A DNA stretch of 20,000 nucleotides from Prorocentrum cordatum (taxonomy: Eukaryota; Sar; Dinophyceae; Prorocentrales; Prorocentraceae). The notes beneath the pieces are model-generated. The model had not been told where the DNA came from. It did not search any database and was given only the letters and a program-made list of their open reading frames with translations. The translations under genes and the position numbers were made by a program. Positions 15,987-20,000 of the stretch are shown in pieces. The stretch spans positions 195,847 through 215,846 of the forward strand of contig CAUYUJ010004347.1 in NCBI GenBank assembly GCA_963575745.1. Reading direction: 5' to 3'. Every line of letters begins with the position of its first letter. Position 1 is the first letter of the stretch.

Positions 15987-16712
15987 TTCGAAGGGTCGCC
16001 GTGGAACTCGGTCGCCACGGCCAAAGCCGCGGTGAGGGGATGGCATATCCAGAAAAACCTCCCCGGCGACTGGGAAAAGGCGTGGACTGAGAGAGCGCCG
16101 GTGTTCTGGCGGGGGCTGGGACAGCGTTGCGGCCACACGCTTTCGGCGGCCAAACGCCCGTTGAGTATTCCAGAGTTGAGCCAATTTGTGACGGCCGCCC
16201 AGAACAGGGGCTCACCAGCTGGCGTTGGCAACGCAGCATCAGCGGCAGCGTGTTTCTTTCGAACTCGCCCTTTCCCAGAAATGCGAACGTTGTTGTGCAG
16301 TGGGTTCCGTTTCAAGGCATTTTGCGTGGAATTGCACGCTCGCAGACAGAAGTGCGGCCCCTTTGGTCGAGTCATGCTGTGCTCCATCCCAGATATGCCG
16401 CAGCTTGGCGCTGGCTGCCCTGTTCGCCTGCTTCGCGCTTGGCAGGCGCTCAGGCAGCGACCCGGCGGCGTGCTTCCTCTGCGTCACTGGGGCGTTCCCT
16501 GCCAGAGTGATCAGCGATGATACTCCTCGCCGCGCCCTCGGCGCTGCGTGTTGCGACAGCACCGCTGGCTCCCACTCGCTCGGGACGGGCGGGGCGCACT
16601 GGCGGAAATCCAGGGTGACGTTCCTGAGGAAGTTATCCAGGCGCAAGGCGGGTGGAGCTCGCCTGCCACCATGCGCGCTTTCGACGCGCTCTTTTCGGAC
16701 GAGGACCGCTGA
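15987..16712 (+). pseudogene. Tyrosine recombinase (DIRS-like), frameshifted
   Basis: The block begins after a strong acceptor (GGTGTTTTTCTCCTAG, ending 15986). Frame 1 of 3 reads ATAKAAVRGWHIQKNLPGDW and APVFWRGLGQRC, then KRPLSIPELSQFV, like the helical N-terminal core-binding part of YR retroelement recombinases. FFRTRPFPEM follows (Arg 16266-16268, Glu 16278-16280), matching the first catalytic Arg region, then RRQK (Lys 16350-16352) and CPVRLLRAW. Near 16455 the sense moves to the next frame (ACFLCVTGAF to AGSHSL) and at 16579-16581 it returns to the first, giving EEVIQAQGGWSS (Trp 16653-16655) and a TGA at 16710-16712. The second shift falls inside HxxR: His 16573-16575 is in one frame and the Arg codon 16581-16583 in the other. 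The expected catalytic Tyr position near 16680 is Phe. It is therefore inactive. Such recombinases would integrate circular cDNA of DIRS-type elements. The family call is strong; the element type is inference. Confidence 0.72.
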
Positions 16713-17098
16713 AATGTAATGCAGGCTGGGGTTGCGCGCTGTTTCGCGCCGGCGTGTCCTTCCCAGGTGCCTGCGCACCGTGGCGTTGCTCCACAATGAC
16801 CCTGCAGGTGAAAATGGCCTCGATAGGGGCAGGGCGCGGCCATTCCTGCCGCACCACCAGGATCACATGCTCACGCATCCAAACACACAGACTGCTCCAG
16901 AGGGGAATCAAGCAGCGTTTCTGCGCTGCTCGGCTAGGCCTGCGGCTATCGTCGGCCTTCACACCTGCGGCGCGACGTCGCCCCCCCTTCCGCAGGCAGG
17001 GCGTTATGCATCAGTAGACCGAACGCATCGACCAGTACCACAGGGAGGACCCGCTTTTTCTATTCCCCCTTTTTTTGCTGGCTCCCTCATGTTTGGTT
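16713..17098. other. No feature recognised; possible 3' flank of recombinase element
   Basis: GC-rich sequence without a protein-like frame. If the recombinase belonged to a DIRS-like element, its split or inverted terminal repeats would be expected about here, but none was recognised by eye. Confidence 0.3.
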
Positions 17099-17127
17099 TC
17101 TCTCTCTCTCCCTTTCTTTCTCTCTTC

Positions 17128-17193
<66 letters not shown>

Positions 17194-17207
17194 ATATATA
17201 TATATAT
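17099..17207 (+). repeat. (CT)n-(TA)n microsatellite
   Basis: Roughly 90 bp of CT/TC dinucleotides with a few CCC and TTT interruptions (17099-17190), then TTT and about seven TA copies to 17207. Leu/Ser-rich and Arg/Glu-rich frames on the two strands are artefacts. Confidence 0.97.
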
Positions 17208-17278
17208 GTATCCACGGCCAGCCGGCTCCCTCCTTCCGTACTCGTTCCTCCCCTGGCGGGCTTTGCGGCCGCCGTCTT

Positions 17279-17999
17279 CCGAAGCGCCCAAGATCGCCCA
17301 AGAGGGCCCCAAGACGGCCCCGAAAGGGGCCCAAGCGAAGGAACACGAACCGACAATTCGAGCCTTCCGCCCCAAGAGGCCCCCAAGAGAGCCCAAGAGG
17401 CTCCCTAGAGGCTCCCTAGAGGCCCCCAAGAGGCCCCAAAGGAGGCCCCAAGAGGACCCCAAACGGCCCCCAAATGATTAACAAAACTGCCTCCAAAAGG
17501 CTCCCGAGAGCCACCCCCCCCACGCTATCCGAGCGAATTTCCAAGAGGCCTCTAACCCATAACCCAGGCACGGTGGTGGGATGGGCCGACGGTCGTTAGA
17601 CGGTCCTAGACGCGCAAGACAGCCTCCAGACGGTCCAAAGGGCCAAGGGCCCCCAGGATACCCAAGAAACTTCCAAGAGGTCTCCCAACAAAGCTCGATG
17701 AGGCCAGAAAACATGTATTCTCGTTTGTATACTGAACAATTTTGGCGTTTCCGCCGGTTCCCTTCCCGACGTTGCAAGGCGCCCCAAGAGACCCCGAGGA
17801 TCGCCCCAAGACGGCCCCCAAACTGCCGAAGAAACGTCCAAGATGGCCTGAGAGGGCCCCAACCGCGGCCCAGGATCGGGAACGTGAGCCGAGAACCCGA
17901 GATCTCTGCCCCAGGAGACCCCCAGGATGCTTCATGAGGCTTGTAAAGAAACCCAAGAGAGGCCCAAAAGTGCCTCAAAAGAGGCCCCGAAGGAACTTG
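17279..17999 (+). repeat. Degenerate CCAAGAGGCCCC repeat array, copy 2
   Basis: Same family as 11157-11520: irregular CCAAGA/GGCCCC units, densest at 17285-17475, 17590-17695 and 17776-17870. Three non-repeat spacers occur: GGAACACGAACC... at 17340-17376, an AT-richer one at about 17700-17775, and GGAACGTGAGCC... at 17879-17915. The first and third are related to each other. The middle one is related to the spacer at 11346-11425, including in its minus-strand translation (RR...R.R....YKRE-like). Long minus-strand Leu/Gly/Trp-rich frames are artefacts. Confidence 0.85.
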
Positions 18000-18230
18000 A
18001 CAACAAAGAATATCCAACATGTCTTTTGTCTTCAAGTTCGCGCGGCAGCTTGGCTACGGTTGCAAAAGAAAGGGAATCTCATATTTCCTCGTCATCATCA
18101 TCACCATCCTCATCCTCATATTGTTCCTCCTCCTCTGCGGCCTCCTCTACTTTCTCCAACTCCTCCCCATCCTCTTCCTTCTTCCCGAGGGCACCCTTCA
18201 CCTCCTCTTTTCCTCCCTCTTCCTCGGGCT
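18000..18230 (+). repeat. CTC/ATC-rich pyrimidine tract
   Basis: TCATCATCATCACCATCC-type repeats pass into CTCC/TCCTC runs. An ATG at 18019 opens 87 codons with a very hydrophobic Ile/Leu run that could look like membrane helices, but this follows directly from the repeat and is not convincing as a gene. Confidence 0.7.
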
Positions 18231-18416
18231 ACGTCCACCCGCGGCGAAAGAGCCCCCGAAGTGCCTGTCGGGCCTGTCTTAGGCCGCCGTGGATGGACCA
18301 TAGGAAGTCTCGGAAGCCAGCTTGGCCGTCTTCGTAGCTCTGGGAAGCCCCGGAGAAGAAGTATCATACAATCGAGATCCCCAGGAGTTCGACAATCCAG
18401 CCGAGCTATAAAATGA

Positions 18417-18437
18417 GCGCGCGCCGGAAACGCGCGC
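18417..18437. other. Perfect GC hairpin
   Basis: GCGCGCG (18417-18423) and CGCGCGC (18431-18437) are separated by the 7-nt loop CCGGAAA. The flanks are AT-rich (CTATAAAATGA before, CTATAAATAAATA after). It could be a terminator-like or cruciform site, but no gene is tied to it. Confidence 0.6.
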
Positions 18438-19480
18438 GATGGTTTCAGTGCATCTATAAATAAATATTTCGAGATGATTCGCATTCCCTCCAATTCGGCA
18501 TCTCGTTCTCTGCCCAAGATGGGGTGGAGAGGTCTCGGGGCCCACGATACGAACACATTGCGCCCCTGGGCCCGCCGCCGACGTGATGGTAGGGCGCCAC
18601 GTGTCGGAAGCGACCAGTCACCAGGTGGGCAAAGCTGGGCCACGCAGTTGGGACCGAGGTGGCCTGGAAAGAAAGGCTGTGGCTGTCCGGCGCCTGACTA
18701 TAAGAGATTTCTGCTTCCCCGCGCGCCTTCAATGTTGGAGGCCCGCCGAGGGAGGCTCCAGATTACGACCTGCGTGCGCTGCTTGCTGCTACAGTCATAC
18801 GGTCGGCGATACACTCTGTAGACCGCACCGGCGCGGTGGCCGAGAGGGAGCCATGCGGGCGAAAAAGATGCGCGGGGGAGCGGCCCCACTCCCGCGGGTG
18901 AGGAATGTGTGGCGGCGATTGATGAGGAAGTTCGATGTAGGCGGCGACACTGGAACTAGCTCTTCCTGTATGTGGACCGCATTGGACACTCCCTCCTGCT
19001 CCGCCTCGCCTCTCCTGGTCCTCCTCCCCCTCCTCGTTCTTCTCGTCGCCTTTGCGACTAAGGACCAGATCCGGTCCAAATCCGCTCGCACATGTGTTCC
19101 AAATCTGGTCGGGGCCATGTGGGCGCTCCCGTGGAGCAGACACCGAACGAAAGCAAGCTCCGCCTTGCGGTAATTACGATCGATATGGGTACGTGAGGAA
19201 GAGGTACAAGGAACGACAGCACTTGGCGTCCGTTTTGAGCAGATTCGCTGTCTGCGTCGCTGTGGACGTTGCCCATTCGAGAGATAAAGTCGCGGGTCCA
19301 GCAGCGGTCGCCGTCGGTTGCCCATCTGTTTTATTGTTCCCGCCCATGGTCAGGCCCCTCCTTGTCCCAGTGTCGGTGTGCATGCCTCCCGGCCCAAGGC
19401 CATGGGGCGTAAACACTGCGGCTGGGCCCATCACGAGCCTGGCCACGAGTGGTGGATAGGTATAGATCTCGTCGCCTCAG
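18438..19480. other. No firm gene
   Basis: About 1 kb with competing open frames on both strands over 19052-19459, neither with motifs. A short inverted repeat (GACCAGAT at 19063-19070, ATCTGGTC at 19103-19110) encloses two copies of TCCAAATC. A tRNA-like TGGCCGAG word near 18838 was considered and rejected. Confidence 0.3.
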
Positions 19481-19700
19481 GAGGAAGAGGATGAGGAGAA
19501 GGAGGATGACATTCGTTTTCCTGCAGCGCCTGTCCCCCTGCGCTCGGGTCGGAGCTGGCCCGTTCGACGGGCGACATGCAGTGCCCAGTAACAGCGCCGC
19601 CCGCAGCTCCAAGAAGGAGAGAAGGAGGAGGAGGAGGAGGAGGAGGAGGAGGAGGAGGAGGAGGAGGGGGAGCAGGAGGACGGCGCGTGGCCGCCAAACG
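19481..19700 (+). repeat. (AGG)n microsatellite and purine-rich flank
   Basis: GGA/AGG-rich sequence with a near-perfect AGG run at 19623-19669 (about 15 copies) followed by GGGGGAGCAGG. The flank at 19481-19508 is also GAGGAAGAGG-like. Poly-Glu, poly-Gly and poly-Arg frames arise here and are not evidence of genes. Confidence 0.9.
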
Positions 19701-19917
19701 CGCGAACCCGATCGCGCGGCCCAGGAGAAGAGAGGCCCGCGACAGGCGGCGTATGCGTCCAAGAAGAGGTAGGGGGTAGAGACTAGGGGGGGGGATATCA
19801 TCGCCAGGGACGTGATACCTCCCAGATGTCAGACGTCATGGCCTCTCTCCTCTTTCTCTTTCAACGCGCCCTCTGGCCCCCCCCCAAACGCATCAGCGCA
19901 TGCTCCTCGGGCCGTGA
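19701..19917. other. No feature recognised
   Basis: Mixed sequence with a G8 run near 19788 and a C-run near 19880. No coding frame stands out. Confidence 0.3.
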
Positions 19918-20000
19918 TGCGGTCTCCCCTGCTTCCCCTTCTCCTCCCCATCCACTTCGTCGTCGTCCTCCTCTTCTTCCTCTTCCTCCTCCTCCTCCTT
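19918..20000 (+). repeat. Pyrimidine tract reaching the window end
   Basis: CTCCCC, CTTCTCC, TCGTCGTCC and CTTCCTC runs, ending in CCTCCTCCTCC at the right edge. It continues beyond the window. Confidence 0.8.

Noticed and set aside
18019-18282. 87-residue hydrophobic ATG-started frame
   Set aside because: The Ile/Leu run is produced by ATC/CTC simple repeats; similar hydrophobic or Leu/Ser-rich frames arise at 3.9-4.0 kb for the same reason.
18825-18940. tRNA-like word TGGCCGAG with GTTCGAT about 90 bp downstream
   Set aside because: The A box deviates, no proper B box follows, and no acceptor stem can be paired.
19052-19459. Overlapping plus- and minus-strand frames of 135 and 90 codons
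   Set aside because: Both look equally protein-like, neither has motifs or splice signals that decide, so no gene is called.
1-20000. Spliced-leader, 5S rRNA or other conserved RNA genes
   Set aside because: None of the conserved words expected for these genes was seen on reading; a covariance-model scan would be needed to exclude them fully.

Overview
The window looks like nuclear DNA of a eukaryotic alga, most probably a dinoflagellate. This is inferred, not proven. The DNA is GC-rich. Coding stretches are short and bounded by polypyrimidine-AG acceptors, with two predicted introns of only about 55 bp. There are long runs of simple repeats (TAC, TGC, GGT, GAT, CT, TA, AGG) and decayed retroelement pieces. 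There are no operons, Shine-Dalgarno sites, tRNA, rRNA or CRISPR arrays. Most long open frames are by-products of repeats without stop codons and are not genes.

Layout. 1-1636: a minus-strand open frame of 545 codons from an ATG at 1636 that runs off the left edge; it is the best gene candidate and its family is not recognised. 1637-2452: no supported feature. 2453-3077: minus-strand C-terminal piece of a non-LTR retrotransposon protein, cut off by a compound TAC/TGC microsatellite (3079-3394). 3395-4442: unassigned DNA, a pyrimidine-rich tract and a small GGGGCAACCCCGCGGGC repeat. 4443-4752: a possible minus-strand terminal exon. 4817-7922: a diverged ~160-bp tandem repeat split by about 28 units of an unrelated ~76-bp satellite, which itself carries a 748-bp higher-order duplication. 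7923-8160: simple repeats.

8161-9770: no firm gene. 9809-10906: plus-strand exon-like blocks with good splice signals, plus a ~127-bp nested inverted-repeat structure. 11157-11520 and 17279-17999: two blocks of one degenerate CCAAGAGGCCCC-type repeat family that share non-repeat spacers. 11744-11872: a compound inverted repeat. 12120-12410: an RNase H-like fragment. 13487-14612: exon-like or decaying coding DNA with a predicted 56-bp intron. 15987-16712: a tyrosine recombinase pseudogene of DIRS-type retrotransposon character, with two compensating frameshifts, one of them inside the catalytic HxxR motif. 17099-20000: CT/TA and AGG microsatellites, pyrimidine tracts and little else.

How the parts relate. 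The RNase H fragment and the recombinase lie on the same strand in the order expected for DIRS-like elements (RT-RNase H, then YR), so they may be remnants of one element. The 3.5 kb between them is not explained by that model. Short copies of a TTGGTGCTGGTG motif scattered over 10.4-13.6 kb, one of them inside the 56-bp intron, hint at a small mobile intron-like element.
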